Positions 1 to 11,652 of a stretch of DNA of 64,000 nt are shown in pieces (position 1 is the stretch's first letter; every line of letters starts with the position of its first letter). Source of the DNA: Byssothecium circinans. Taxonomy: Eukaryota; Ascomycota; Dothideomycetes; Pleosporales; Massarinaceae. The translations under genes were made by a program, and so were the position numbers. The DNA lies in NCBI GenBank assembly GCA_010015675.1, contig ML976996.1, positions 486,273 to 550,272 on the forward strand, written 5' to 3'. A model generated the notes under the pieces. The model made no database searches and was not told the DNA's origin. It worked only from the letters and a program-made list of their open reading frames with translations.

Positions 1-572
1 ACACCGTTCCTGCGATCTGTCCTCCACTTCTCTGCCTTGCTTTCGATCTCCTCCAACGTCTCGTGCACACGCGCCCGCTTGCTCTTGACCTCGTCGTCAC
101 CACCAAGGCCCGTTCCTCGTGCGGGGTTGCCTGTCAGGCGCTGGCGTTCTGCTTCCTCGGCGAAGTGCTTCTCGGTCACGGCTTGGTTGTGCTGGTCGAT
201 GATCTCGGCGGGCACGCCTTCCATGCCGAAGATCTCAAAGTCGAGGCCTTGGCGGCCGGCGGTGGCGTTTTCGACATGTGTGAGGTTTTCCTTGTGCACC
301 TGGTTCATGTGGACCGAGAGACCTGGAGACATGCATGGTTAGCACGGCATCTTAAATAGACGGGTATACTAGAGGAGGATAGTGGTAGGATTGATGGTGA
401 ACATACCTCCAGCCGTGTTCAATCGCCTCCCGCAGCGGTCGCATTTGAAGTGCTTCGCCTTCTGATGCGAGATCAGGATCTTCAGGTCGTCAAAGTCGCG
501 CTCGCAGTAGTAGCACCATGGCCGCTCGAGCTTCTGCTGGAGGTCGGGGTACCTCTTCCTCTTCTTCGTCAT
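1..572 (-). CDS. BuGZ/ZNF207-like C2H2 zinc-finger protein (partial, C-terminus cut by window edge)
   Basis: Exons 572-407 and 322-1, intron 323-406 (GTATGT donor, CTCCAG acceptor). The protein starts [10 protein letters not shown] and carries two adjacent C2H2 fingers in the first ~75 residues ([10 protein letters not shown]...[23 protein letters not shown]); the second finger is split by the intron. After the fingers comes the conserved stretch with [21 protein letters not shown], then a charged helical segment. This arrangement is that of ZNF207/BuGZ, a nuclear protein that in animals binds Bub3 and spliceosome/spindle components; the fungal role is inferred by family only. The ATG at 572 was chosen because the family begins right before the finger; an upstream in-frame ATG at 818 adds unconserved sequence. 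The gene continues left of the window. Confidence 0.82.
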
Positions 573-1210
573 CTCGCCGGCTCTACACAGTACGGGCGAG
601 ATGTGTTGGTTGTATGCGCACGACGATCGAAGAATGAATTTTGGTTCGTGGGCGAGCTTCGAGTGTCGTTCGTTGTCGAGAGCTGTGGTTTGCGCTGGAG
701 GGAAGTTGCGCCAGGCACAAGGCCCGTGCGAGTGATTTCTGGGGCGAGTCCAGGCGTCGGTCTTGGCGCGTGGTATTGAGCTTTTCTCAACTCCAACGCT
801 TTCTCTCACCTCACTCATTGTCCAGTCTCACCAGTAGAACACAATCTATGACCAGAATCTCTCAATTTAGAGATCAGTTCTTCCTTACAAACACAAGCAA
901 CCAGCGACCCAGCCACTTGCCGTCTCCGGGACGAACCCTTCCTCAAGTCCCTCCGGGGAGCATCCTTCACCCTCGCGTCTTGCGTCAGGTGCTGTGTATG
1001 CGGCTGCTCACGCATCGCGCTCTTCTTTACCGTCGAGTGCGTTTTGAAAGCGTTGCTAGAATGAGTGAAAGATGCCTCATAGTTCACACTTCCTCGCTCT
1101 TCGGAGACTGCTTCCTACGAAGAGTGTGACTCCTTGCGCACCTACATACGTAACCCTTGACTTTGTTGATGGCCTGATGGTTGATGGGAAGTGGCGTTAT
1201 GAAATATCAT
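573..1210. other. intergenic, no gene seen
   Basis: Upstream region of the leftward zinc-finger gene and downstream of the UCH gene. Open frames here (for example 641-1129 on +) have no recognisable composition or motif and overlap the 5' side of the zinc-finger gene. Probably the zinc-finger promoter. Confidence 0.5.
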
Positions 1211-2020
1211 TCAGGAAGACACCAGAGCCATCAGATTAACCCCCAGCTTCGCTTCCTCCTCCCTCTTAATCATGTCACGCACTATGCGCAGGCACCCCTC
1301 CGACAGCACGCCTTCACCATCCCCTAAATCTCCCAGGTCAATCGGTCGTTTCCGATCCCCATCCAGCTGATATAAATGCCCGTTCTTCAGGCTCTTGACA
1401 AAGCAGATGTAATGATAATCAACTTCCGCCTCAGCCTCTGGTGCTTCAGTATCGCCTTTGCGAGCGACAGAAGCATAAGCTGCTTCAAGCGCAGCGTCGT
1501 TCTCCACCGCCAGCGCTCTCTCGTGAGGGCCGAGAGGTGTGCATTTACTCAGCAAGGTGGTGAGAGCGTTGTTTGTGCCTTTGCGTTTGTCAGCCTGCTA
1601 TCAATATAGAAATGAGAGACTGGATCACTTACCAACAAGTTCCCTAGCACTCCCATTACACAGCCCATGCAATACAGCATACCATCCACACGCATTGTTA
1701 ATCGTTTGCTTGAAAAACACAACACCAGCTTCCTCCTCTTTCTCCCCACTCAAATCATACTCGTCCACATTCTTCTCCTGTTCCTCGACGTCCTTTTCGT
1801 ACGCCTGGGTTGTCGGTATCACGAGGATGAACGCATGCACTGTTCCCAGCAAGTTTTGGAGGAGTTGGATATCGTCGAGTGTGAAGACGTCTTCGAAGTG
1901 GAGGTTTGTGGCGCCTAGCTTGTGGATGAGCTCGGTGAAGACTTCGGGATTTGATTCGAGGGGGATGAAGTGCTTGCGATAGTGGTGGGGTGGTTTGGGC
2001 TGGGGTGTTGATGTGGCCAT
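1211..2020 (-). CDS. ubiquitin carboxyl-terminal hydrolase, UCH family (UCHL3/YUH1-like)
   Basis: Exons 2020-1633 and 1578-1211, one 54-nt intron (GTAAGT...AAAG), 251 aa. Cysteine peptidase of family C12 that removes small adducts from the ubiquitin C-terminus. The catalytic cysteine lies in QTINNACGWYAVLHG (C111), the histidine in VDYHYICFVK (H185) and the aspartate in LYQLDGD (D202), the usual C-H-D order and spacing. Length fits the short UCHL1/L3 subgroup without the UCHL5 tail. An acidic insert (about residues 77-98) sits just before the active-site Cys, and the Cys is followed by GWY rather than the usual GT. Single-copy housekeeping gene in most fungi; likely cytosolic or nuclear. Confidence 0.88.
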
Positions 2021-2866
2021 TGTGAGTTGAAGGGTTCTACTTGAGGTTTAAGGGGAAGAGCAGGGAGGGGAAATTGTAGTGAGAAAGGCATTTGATTCGT
2101 CATGGCATGTGCATTTTAGGAAACGTCAGGCAATGATTGGTTGGAATTGCCAAACCGCAACCTCAGGCTGTACTCTTTAGATACTCAGCGGACATGATTG
2201 ATTAATTGAAAATAAATCAGGCCAAAATGGCCTTAATGCAAGTTGGACTTCTCCTTTTTGGCTACTCCTATACTCCGTACCATCCACTTCCTCGATGTCT
2301 GATTATGCTGTCAGACGTTATGACGGTTATGGTGGCGTGGCGTTGAATACGAAAGCTGCAAGGGACCGTTGGAGGGATTGGTGCCCAGATACTCTAATCG
2401 CTGATTGGATGAAAATGACCAAGCTAATTTGCGAGATATCAACACGATAATTTGTGAAATTGTGAGAAACCAACCCGACAAATAGTCAATTTGCCGCCAG
2501 CCGCAATGCGGTTCAGCAATGCAGCAACTGCCCCTGAGCATGCCAGAGGCAAGTACGCATGGCAGCCTGGATACCGTTATCTACGCCGTACGGGTACCTT
2601 TCACTGTCCTATTCACGGCAGACTACCGGACCACCCACATGCCGGCTATCTTCTCGCCTGCTGATTCGGGCACAGTTCCGTGACCTTCCGTCTGACGACC
2701 TTCCTATTTTCCCACCCGATAGACAGGCCTCAACGGTTAGCTACCCCTGTAGCTGCAGCAACAATGCCATCATCATCTCTAGCCACCCAGCAGAGTACTT
2801 ATTGAGCGTTTGGCACCATCTTTTATTTCTTTGGCTTGCTGCGATCCCGTCAATTCTAAATTAACC
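2021..2866. other. intergenic, divergent promoter region
   Basis: Separates the leftward UCH gene from the rightward S28 peptidase. Short open frames (2311-2541 on -, 2559-2864 on +) lack any recognisable feature. No repeat or RNA gene seen. Confidence 0.5.
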
Positions 2867-4655
2867 ATGCGTGTGTCAACTCTTTTCGCGGCAGCGCTGT
2901 TCGGCCTCCAGACGGCGGCTCTGAGCCAGGGACGGCCTAATATCAGGGAATTGGCCGCAAAGGTGAGATTGATATGAAAGGGCTGGTGAAATATTTTGCT
3001 GACGATTGTGAAGGTCGAGGAGATCAGGGCCCGGAAAACCTCAAGGTGGCTTGGAAAGCGCGATGAGATTAATCTTGAGGCGCTCTATGCGGCACACAAT
3101 CTGTCCGTGCCACTGGACTTCTTCCCGAACGAGTCCCGCTACGAGCCTCACCTAAACACCACCTTCAACTTGCGGTACTTTTTCGATGCACAGTACTACA
3201 AGCCCGGCGGCCCCATCTTCGTCCTGCTTTCTGGCGAGACGTCTGCTGTCAACCGTCTCAACTTCCTCCAGAAGGGCATCGTCAACCAGGTTGCGAAAGC
3301 GACCCATGGTATCGGTGTTATTTTAGAGCATCGTTACTATGGCACGTCGTTCCCTTTCCCGAACACGTCGATCGAAAACCTTAGGTACCTCACGACTGAG
3401 CAGTCGCTTGCTGAGATTGACTACTTTGCCCGCAATGTCAAGTTTGAGGGTATCGATGCCGATCTGACTGCCCCTAAGACTCCTTGGATCGTATACGGCG
3501 GGTCTTACGCCGGTGCCCAAGCTGCCTTTCTGGAAGTCGCGTACCCAGATACCTTCCTAGGCACCATCTCATCCTCTGGTGTCACAGCTGCCATCTACGA
3601 CTACTGGGAGTACTTTGAGCCCATCAGACTACACGCTCCTCCGGACTGTGTTTCCGGCACGCAGACGCTCATCGATGTGGTTGACGGAATTCTCATTAGG
3701 CAGAACAGCACTGAATTGACCAAGACGCTCAAGGAGACTTTTGGTTTCGGCGGTGTTACTGATAACTCTGACTTCACTGCCTATCTTGGTGGGATTCCGG
3801 GCTGGCAGGGCACCAACTGGGATCCCAAGCTGAACTCGCCCACGACCTTCAACTACTGTAACAACATCTCTCCCAAATTACTCTACCCTGAGTTCGAGGC
3901 CAAACGATCGACGGTAGCGACCCTCGTCGCCGCTGCTGGATACCCAGCCAACGATACCGCGACGGAGAACATCATCCTGAACCAGATCGCCTACCTCAAC
4001 CGGACTACGCTAGCGGGGTGGGCGGTGTCGAACAAGACCCAGGACCAGTATTTCACGCAGCTCGACGCTTCCTTCTGGCAGGCGACTGATCTGGCGTCAT
4101 CCGAGGCTTACCGCAGTTGGTATTACCAAGTCTGCACAGAGTGGGGATACATCCAAACCGGCAACACGCCGCCTTCGATCAAGCCCATCGTTTCCCGGAC
4201 CCAGACTCTCGAATACCTTACATTCTTCTGCCGCGCCGGCTACAACATCACGACGCCCCCTGATCTAGAGAGAGTGAACAAGTACGGCGGTTTCGACATC
4301 GAGGCCCCGCATCTCGCCATCATCGGCGGCAATGCGGATCCGTGGAGGATGGCAACGCCGCTTAGGTATGGCCCTCAGACGCGGAACTCGACGACGGAGA
4401 AGCCCTGGCTCGAGATCACGCATGGTGTGCACCACTGGGAGGAAAACGGTATCTTCGAGAATGAAACTACGCCGACGCTGCCGCCGCCTCAGGTCGTGTA
4501 CGCACAGCAGTTTCTCAAGAACTTTGTTATTGAGTGGGTGAAAGGTACGTCGTCCCTTGCTTGTAGAGGTGGCCTTTTGATGGCTGTGTAGGTGAGCTGA
4601 TGCTGACTTTTGATGTGTAGAATTCAACGCTGGTGCTGCGAACTCTGAGCTTTAG
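2867..4655 (+). CDS. secreted serine carboxypeptidase, family S28
   Basis: Exons 2867-2962, 3014-4544, 4621-4655; introns of 51 and 76 nt; 553 aa. The first exon encodes a signal peptide (MRVSTLFAAALFGLQTAALS). Mature chain matches the S28 family (Pro-X carboxypeptidase/thymus-specific protease type): catalytic serine in GGSYAGAQAAF (S196), aspartate in GGNADPWR (D474), histidine in HGVHHWEE (about H502-506). Several NxT/NxS sites suggest N-glycosylation. Fungal members are secreted acidic peptidases cutting after proline, used for extracellular protein digestion. The ATG at 2867 is used because it supplies the signal peptide; starting inside exon 2 would lose it. The last exon adds only 12 codons. 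Confidence 0.9.
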
Positions 4656-5910
4656 ATGTGGAGGTTCGCTAATGCGCTTCGCCGTAGCCCCGAGTCCGTA
4701 AAGTAAAATAATAATGCAAAGCAGATAATTGAATATGAAGCTTTGACACTAGCTACAGTTACTGTTACATTCTCTCGTTCACGCCAGTTACAACGTTCCA
4801 AGGTTCGATAACGTATAACGTTGTACTATTGCTCTGCTATGCCGATCGTCCCCTTTTTGGAGCCCTGTCTCGGCATGTTCGGCACTTCCCCTCAACTTCC
4901 AATATTGCATACCCATTGATCAGCATCATCCAGATGCGTTAACGCACTGCCTCATCATCGTCACAAATAACAAGACTCAAGTATAGGATGGTCTCGTCAC
5001 CTTTACCTAGCACACGGTTAAAAGAATTCCCCTCACACCTAATACTGTCTCAATAAATATCACGTACAACAACACATCAATCACACTTACTACTTATAAA
5101 ATTTAACAAGACACAGAATTATAAAGCCAGGCGTGCTCTTTTACGTACAAGTTGGAAGATTTTAAAATGGCCTTCGGTGTGCGGCGAATTGTTTCAGCCG
5201 CCTGCCTTGGATTGCTCCCCAAAGAAAAGACGCCAGCTCGACATAGAAGCACGCCTTAACCTTCCACCAGTCTACCTATTTCGTCATAACTAAATACCGT
5301 ACCTACCTAAACGTTACAACGCTAGCGTCTCAATGCAAGAGAACCAAACTACGTAACCTACCTAGCAGCCACGACATGATGCCCAAAAAAAATCAATGTG
5401 ATAGGTATTAGAGTTCCAACGGCAATTCACAACGTCCAAGCGAAGACATGCAATAGTGTAAAATCGCATCTAGGCACGAGTGACGAAAGGGGAGACCTTG
5501 ACTGACCAACAAGCGATTTCACGGCGCCAGGCGACGAGAATTCGTCCCGATGAAGATCGCGGCTTGATCAGGTTAGGCTGCGGTGGGTCCGGGGACGGGC
5601 TACGTCATAGGGATGAGCGTTGGGACTATTGAAATTTGGCCGGATGGTAGATGGGTAATTTTAGAATAGAAAAGAGGGGAGGGGAGGGGATGGAAAGGGA
5701 AAGAGGGGGGAAGTATAAAGAGGGTAGAGTTGCATGCTGTCTGTTGAATTGGCATCGACCTCACACGTCCAAACCTTTCCACAGTATATTAATTATAACG
5801 CGAGATCATCCCTTGTGCCACATATCCAATACCATACTCTCCGAAACGAAACAAAACAAAACAGAACATCAATCTAAAACCTCTAAAACGAAACACTCTC
5901 ACACGCCATC
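4656..5910. other. 1.25-kb intergenic region
   Basis: No coding sequence or RNA gene recognised. The right end has a GA-rich tract (about 5670-5715) followed by a TATAAA-like AGTATAAAGAG about 200 bp upstream of the NIS1-like ATG, a plausible core promoter. The rest is moderately AT-rich without visible repeats. Confidence 0.5.
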
Positions 5911-6360
5911 ATGCGCTCCTCAGCCTTCCTGCCGGCCCTCCTCGCACCCCTATCCACCGCGATTCTAACCGGCATTTCCGTCCCTGCTACCCTCGCCCCC
6001 TCGGCACCTTACACTATCACGCTCCTCAGCGAAAACTACATCCAAGCCGTCGCCGACGTCGCCGTCGCCTGGGGCTACGCCACCCCGGCGTCCGCATACC
6101 CGCGCACTCTGGGAGGCTACACCTCTTCGTCCTACCTCGGGCCCGATAAAAGCAACCAATTGGAGAACGTGACCGTGGAGACGACAGCGCCGGCCGAGTT
6201 GGGCAACTTGGGGACGGAAGCGGTGGTGAGCGTGAGTTTGTTCAGCTTGTTTGGGAAGGGTGGAACGCCGAGTGTGCAGACTTGGAATGTTACTGTGGGG
6301 GTGGGGGAGAGTGTGAGTGGGGAGGTGGTTAGTAAGGAGGCGGTTAAGGGGGTTGCGTAG
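5911..6360 (+). CDS. NIS1-like secreted effector
   Basis: Single exon, 149 aa. Signal peptide of ~20 residues (MRSSAFLPALLAPLSTAILT) followed by a compact beta-rich chain. Segments GISVPATLAP, ENYIQAVADVAVAWGY, SSYLGPDKSNQL and VSVSLFSLFG reproduce, in order, the conserved blocks of the necrosis-inducing secreted protein 1 family first described in Colletotrichum. Family members are secreted during plant infection; the published role is binding of plant receptor kinases such as BAK1/BIK1 to dampen immunity. No cysteines, and two N-glycosylation sites (NVTV). Single gene with its own promoter. Effector status here is by family resemblance only. Confidence 0.82.
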   Translation: MRSSAFLPALLAPLSTAILTGISVPATLAPSAPYTITLLSENYIQAVADVAVAWGYATPASAYPRTLGGYTSSSYLGPDKSNQLENVTVETTAPAELGNLGTEAVVSVSLFSLFGKGGTPSVQTWNVTVGVGESVSGEVVSKEAVKGVA

Positions 6361-6523
6361 TAGGGGGATTGAGAGGAAGGATGGTTGAAGGGGTTTGATG
6401 GTGTGGTATTCGGTGTATTTTCGCGCATAGGGTTTCAATGGAAAAGTCCCATGTCAAAATGTTGAAGTTCTCTCATCGAAGGTTGCTGAGGTGGAATTCA
6501 TCTCTTCTGAGTTTGAGCTGCTG

Positions 6524-6832
6524 CTACTGCTGCCGCCGCCGCCGCTGCTTTTCGCCTCTGTTCTCGTAGTTTGGGGTCGAGAAACGGCGATGGCGTGAGG
6601 AGCGGGTTGAATTGAGTGACCACAAAACATACATCAGTTTATCTGTTCTTCTTCGTTGGAAGAATTGCTTACTCATACGCTCGTTCGGCTTCATGCTGAA
6701 CACCAGGTCGTCGCGAGTCCATCGTTGCTGCGTTGTTACTGTTGACGTCATTGGCGTTTTTGCAGGCTTTAGCGGCCGTTTCTCGATCGGGTGTCGCTGC
6801 TTGAGAGCGTCTTTTGTGGTTGATGATGCCAT
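6524..6832 (-). CDS. small hypothetical protein, 3' structure uncertain
   Basis: ATG at 6832 opens MASSTTKDALKQRHPIEKRP, rich in Lys/Arg, then QQRWTRDDLVFSMKPNERM. A donor-like GTAAGC follows immediately. The uninterrupted frame would give 102 aa ending in an Arg/Gln-rich tail at 6524. However a second frame just downstream reads FNPLLTPSPFLDPKLREQRR plus an alanine-rich end, which looks more protein-like, but no AG acceptor lies in the right phase to reach it. So the gene is either spliced unusually, read as one 102-aa frame, or recently damaged. No function recognised. Confidence 0.4.
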   Translation of the reverse strand: MASSTTKDALKQRHPIEKRPLKPAKTPMTSTVTTQQRWTRDDLVFSMKPNERMSKQFFQRRRTDKLMYVLWSLNSTRSSRHRRFSTPNYENRGEKQRRRRQQ

Positions 6833-7189
6833 GGTTAGGTTCGGATTGTGTTGTAGGAGATATTGTGGGAGTTGAGTTTTGAGAAGTTACAGAGGGCGAT
6901 GTGGTCCGTGCGGTTGCACCTATTACTTGCTAGAGTTGCGGCTATCGCGAGTTAAAGATCTCAGATAGTATGACGTTAGTACAGCTTAGGGCTATCTAGT
7001 GATATTAGTTTTAGTATAGGTAGGTTGCGTGTTTGTAGGTTGGGCATTCTATACTATGCAAGAGAGTATGGATTTTAGTGAGGTCTTGGCAGAGGTGGAC
7101 CGCTCGCCCGTGGGGTACGTTATATTATTATAGATTATAGGATATATATAGTCTATTCCCATAACAGGCCCTATCGTTTCTCCATGTCC
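6833..7189. other. intergenic, AT-rich
   Basis: Short region between two leftward genes; 7110-7160 is very AT-rich (tatattattatagattatagg). Nothing else recognised; likely promoter of the small gene and terminator of the long gene to the right. Confidence 0.45.
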
Positions 7190-10100
7190 TTACGCACCAT
7201 CCACAATCATGTTGCGGATCATGTCAGCGCTCCTTGCCTCGTCCGCAGCGATCCTCTGGGTAAAGGCGGAATAGGCAACCAGAAACCCTGCATGGTGGTC
7301 CTCAGCCCAGAAAAATGTTGGGTTAAACCTGTTTATTAATCGCCCAATATCTTGGAATGGGTAACCAGTATTGTCGATGCCGACTGCTCCAGCAATCTCG
7401 ACCATTGTGGCGGCCACGACAGGCAGCTCATCTAGACCCTTTTTTGACCTTCGTAGATCCTTGATGGCTTTCTGTACTTGTGGGAGTTGTTGTTTCGTTA
7501 TGCTCTTAAAGCTTTGGGACGTGTCATCGGGACGGCTCGGAGACAGAGTGCTTGAAATGTTGCTATTGATGAAGTTCCTTACTATGCGCTTGCGACCTCT
7601 CGCCCGGCCGAAAAGCTTCGGGTTAGCTTCTGCCAGGAGCCAGATGATGATGGATCTTAGCCATTCCTTGTCGCTGGGGAGATTGTTGACATCGATACTC
7701 GCTGTCTTGGCGCTGCTAAAGAACGTGGACAATGAGGGAAGCAAGATGTTTGTGCTAAGTTTAGACGCCGGATCGCGCAAAGGAGCCTTCGAACAGAAAC
7801 TTGCGGTCTCTTGGAGGAGGTCGTATTTAACTGAGAGGGCCAGGAAGCGACGAACCTAGAAAGGAAACTCATGTTAGCAGGTCTCATTACGTAACCAAAA
7901 CACAATGCATGAGATGATAGAGATTAGAGATACTGCAGTGCCGGGACCAAGATTAAGGTGCAACACTTACGTTTTCCGACAGTTGGAGAAGATCGACGTC
8001 CGAGCTACCACCCTGATTATTTATTACTTGGGGACTTCGGTTGGAATTGGCTCCCTCAGGGTCTGAAGCCCCAGTCCACAACATCTGCAACCTTCGCTCA
8101 AGAGGTAGTGTCGCCGCAATAAGGTACGCGAAGGGGCTTGGCAGAGATATCATGTCTTGGTGGCATGGAATGGACGAAGCTAGGATTGTAATGTCGGAGG
8201 AAAGGCCTTCGCGAACGATGACTTTTGCCGGGTTCGTTTTGGAGGCGTTTGCGTGGTCTCCGGCGAGAGCATAGTTTTGAAACGGGTATATCTTAGAAAG
8301 GCGCTTCGCAAGCTTCTTTCCTGACCGGTCCGTGGAGCTTTTATAAGATTGGAACATGGATTTCTTGACCGCGACAGTATGGCTTTTCATCTCCATACTC
8401 CGCTTATTTGAAAGATCCATCTGCCGGAAGCTACCAAGCAACGAATTGATATCTGCTACGTGGATTGATCCATCGGTGCCACTCAGGTCGATGGGAAATT
8501 CGGGGGTCGCGGCCATCTTCACCCAATTCTGACCTAGGTGATTTACGTCGCCGAGACCAAGAAATAATATCTTGGTTCCCGCTTTGAGTAGCCTGCTCGC
8601 AAGCCATGGATCAATGAACTCGTATGCATGCCTGCCAAGTTGGCCGAAGTAGTCCATCTGGTTGGCTAGAATAATGATGGTCTTGCCCCAATATCTCTTC
8701 AAGATATTCTCATTAGTGTTCTTTTCAACCAGTGTTCCCGAAACGGAAAGGTTATACACATCAACTCCGAGATAGAGTGATCCATGGACATATGCGATTA
8801 TTTCGCGGACGAGCGATCCGGGTGTGTTGGTATTGACGAGGAGCAAGTAGGAGGCCTCTGGGTTGTAGTGATATGCAGAAGAAATCTGAAAGCCAAGATC
8901 GAATCTGGCTATCCATCGAACCCCTGGCATTGGCGAAGGCGCTGGACTGTACCTACTGGGATCGTTACTAGGCTCGCCGAGGAGCATTTCTAGGTACATC
9001 ATTCCGCGAGAGAACGGCTCGGCGGAATCCGCTACACGGAAGATTTGATTGAATGCAACTTCGCCGGCCGGATCTATGATGTCGATATACTGGAGACTTT
9101 CGTCATTTTCCACCGGAGTTTTGAAGCTAAAGCTTCCTGTTTTGTGGAGGCGGGTTCCGCAAAGCCGGCTGGGGTTGCTTTCCGTGCCATACTTCTTCCG
9201 TGAGACGTTCCGGATCTGATGGGTCTCTGGTGAGTTGATAAAGCTGGGGTGATATGGAAACGACGCTTACCTTCCATTGTACAGTGAATTCATCTCCAAT
9301 AGAAACCGTCCGAAGATAGGCGGGTGGCAAGAGCTCCAACGGGTACCGAACTACTATAGGTGACTGGATCAAAAAGTTATCGAGAGTGCGGTTGATGCCA
9401 GGCATGACGGCAATTATCTTTACGGTGTCGTTCGCAATAAGTGGGCAGCCGGGACTAGCTCTTCGGCCGGGTTCTTGCTTGACAAATAACTTCATAAACC
9501 CTCGAGCTTCATATGACCCACCCAGCGGAATACCCGTTGGCAAGGTGATTCCATCTTGCACCACATTTCCGTCCAGCCACGTAGACGGGACGATGTTAAG
9601 TGGTATACTTGTGAATGGCGGCGAGGGCATAGCGCCTGCGAGCTCGGTCAGCACAGATATGGGTTTCGGGGGTACATGAGTCTATACCAGTATTCTGGAC
9701 ACGGATGTTTTTAACGAAGATGTGTTCCCCAGGTTCATTTATGCCATCGTCGTTCTCGTCCATTATGTCAAATCCTGAGACCCGCAAATCGTAGCAACCG
9801 TGGTACTGCTCTCTTGGCCCGTTACTTCTCAGAACAAAGAAGCTGAATAAACCATCTCGACCAGGAGCGCCGTCGTATAGAGGCTCTGACGGTTGGGACC
9901 CGTTGTATCCGGAGCTTCCGTTCCACCCGGGGGGATTCGAGTAGTACTCAGTTTCCACATACGTTTCAGGGACGTGATGACCTGCACTATTTTCTACTAT
10001 CCTGACTCTGTGTATGTCTATAGACCTGGGGCCATATCTTTAATGTCACTTGAAACATGACGGCCGCGGGACTCACTTACCACTCATAACCAGCACCCCC

Positions 10101-10861
10101 TTTACCGCCCTTACCACCTCTACCGCCTCTGCCGTGGGCGCCACGAGCACCTCCGTTCCCGCCTTTGACAGTCCATAACACGGCAATCAGGAGATTCATA
10201 TCTTCTTCCCGGACCGATACTTCGATGGTTCCCCCGTCACCGCCATTTGCGCCGCTGCTGCCGTAGCCTCCACTGATTCATCATTAGCTTGTGTGGATAC
10301 GGTCTAGCGAGCATGACAATGGTCGTGAGAAGTAGAGTGTGAATGCGGAACCCGCAGAGAGTCGAAATCCGTGTGACTGTCATAAACGTACCTTCCTCCA
10401 TTCTTCCCTCGATGCCCAGCCTATTCCGTAAGAGTTATCGAACTAGCATCTGCAAACTAGAGGGGAGGCGGAGGACGCACGGTAGCTTGAGAATATCTCG
10501 TCGCATCATTGCCATCCCTGCCTCGTCCACCGTCCTGTCCATTTTCGCCTATACCGCCGTTCCCACCATGTCCCCCGCGAGCGCTCACGAGGAGATCGTG
10601 GCCGGGTGGAACTTCCCAATCCTGGCCCTGCCAGCTTCCGATCCCTTCAACATGAATTCCGCCCGCGCAACTTCTAGATGGGGACAGCATGACCGACAAA
10701 AACCCTCCCGGTCCACCACCACCAGGTCTCCGCGCCGAGCGGCCATCAACGCCGTGTTGATATTTTGGGGCAGCGTCAGGACTCCATGAGTAGGTAGTGT
10801 AACCCGATTCTCCGTCGCCTCCATTGACTTGTATTGCGAGCTGCGGCCTTTGCGGATTCAT
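7190..10861 (-). CDS. large protein with collagen-like Gly-rich N-terminus, function unknown
   Basis: Seven exons: 10861-10481, 10420-10392 (29 nt), 10272-10081, 10025-9688, 9635-9271, 9215-7971, 7855-7190; all phases agree; 1071 aa. Residues ~10-205 are Gly-rich with collagen-like runs (GGHGGNGGIGENGQDGGRG; GGRGGKGGKGGAGYEW). Then a beta-rich middle with a Pro/Gly patch (YYSNPPGWNGSSGYNG), a segment resembling an Ig-like module (ISVGDEFTVQWK type), a long alpha/beta region (WGKTIIILANQMDYFGQLGRHAYEF) and a helical C-terminus. No signal peptide or membrane segment, so probably cytoplasmic. Similar Gly-rich-plus-unknown architectures occur in other Pezizomycotina; no function is known to me. 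An in-frame ATG at 10969 would add 36 unconserved residues; 10861 was preferred as it starts directly at MNPQRPQLAIQVNGGDGESG. Confidence 0.82.
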
Positions 10862-11652
10862 GTTGCAGGCCACAACACTTACTCTCTGTCCAGTGCTCTT
10901 GCAAAAGTTTTCCACAGCAACATACCACGAATAATGACGGACGGAGAGATATTTGAATCGCAAAGACAACGACAGACGCCATATAATATGCGCGGGACAA
11001 TTCGAGACTTTATTTAGAACCCCAACTGCACCCCGCGTCCCGTGCCAGCCCCTTGAGACAAAATACGAGCCTTGGTATCACGCTCGCATTTTTCGTACTC
11101 CGCTACGCGCCGGACTTCCCCAACCAAGTTGAGACAGGAAATATCCTTATCTTCTGCGTCTTGTTAAGACGACTGGGCAACTAATATTGGATTCGCGACA
11201 TGCTGTATTGGTTCGTATCTGCAGCTGACGCGCATGCTCGCTTATTTGCCCTTGCGATTTGATTTACGAGAGTGTGGAGAAGAGACTGAGGTTGATAGGC
11301 CGGAGAAGGCCAATTTGTTGAAAGCGGAAAAGGAGATGATTCTCAACTGGGATTCCTCTGGGTTTAGTAGAAATGGTCAGATCATAGAAGTCAAAGAAGC
11401 ACGTCTGAACCCAGGGCACCGCTTGTTTTTCGCAATCCGTCGACTGTCTATGGAATACGGGTTCCCGAAGACCTGCATATGGTGGTCAGACTTCCCGAAT
11501 CTTTTGGTTCTGACTACATACCCCACTCAAGCTCGACCAACATTAATACCAAGGTGAAAGACAATACGCCGCGCTCTTCTTCTCTCGCCCACTTCTCCAT
11601 CCTCACATCATCACCTCCAACAATCCCCAAAAACCCGACTCCCCTCCCAAAA
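10862..11652. other. intergenic, divergent promoter region
   Basis: Lies between the leftward collagen-like gene and the rightward small secreted protein. The 11550-11650 part is C/T-rich (ctcttcttctctcgcc...), typical of a fungal 5' leader. Open frames continuing upstream of 11653 are not supported. Confidence 0.5.

Noticed and set aside
641..1129. 162-codon plus-strand frame
   Set aside because: Overlaps the upstream region of the zinc-finger gene and reads as an antisense shadow with unstructured composition.
11479..11652. N-terminal extension of the small secreted protein
   Set aside because: Would place 58 unconserved residues before a textbook signal peptide.
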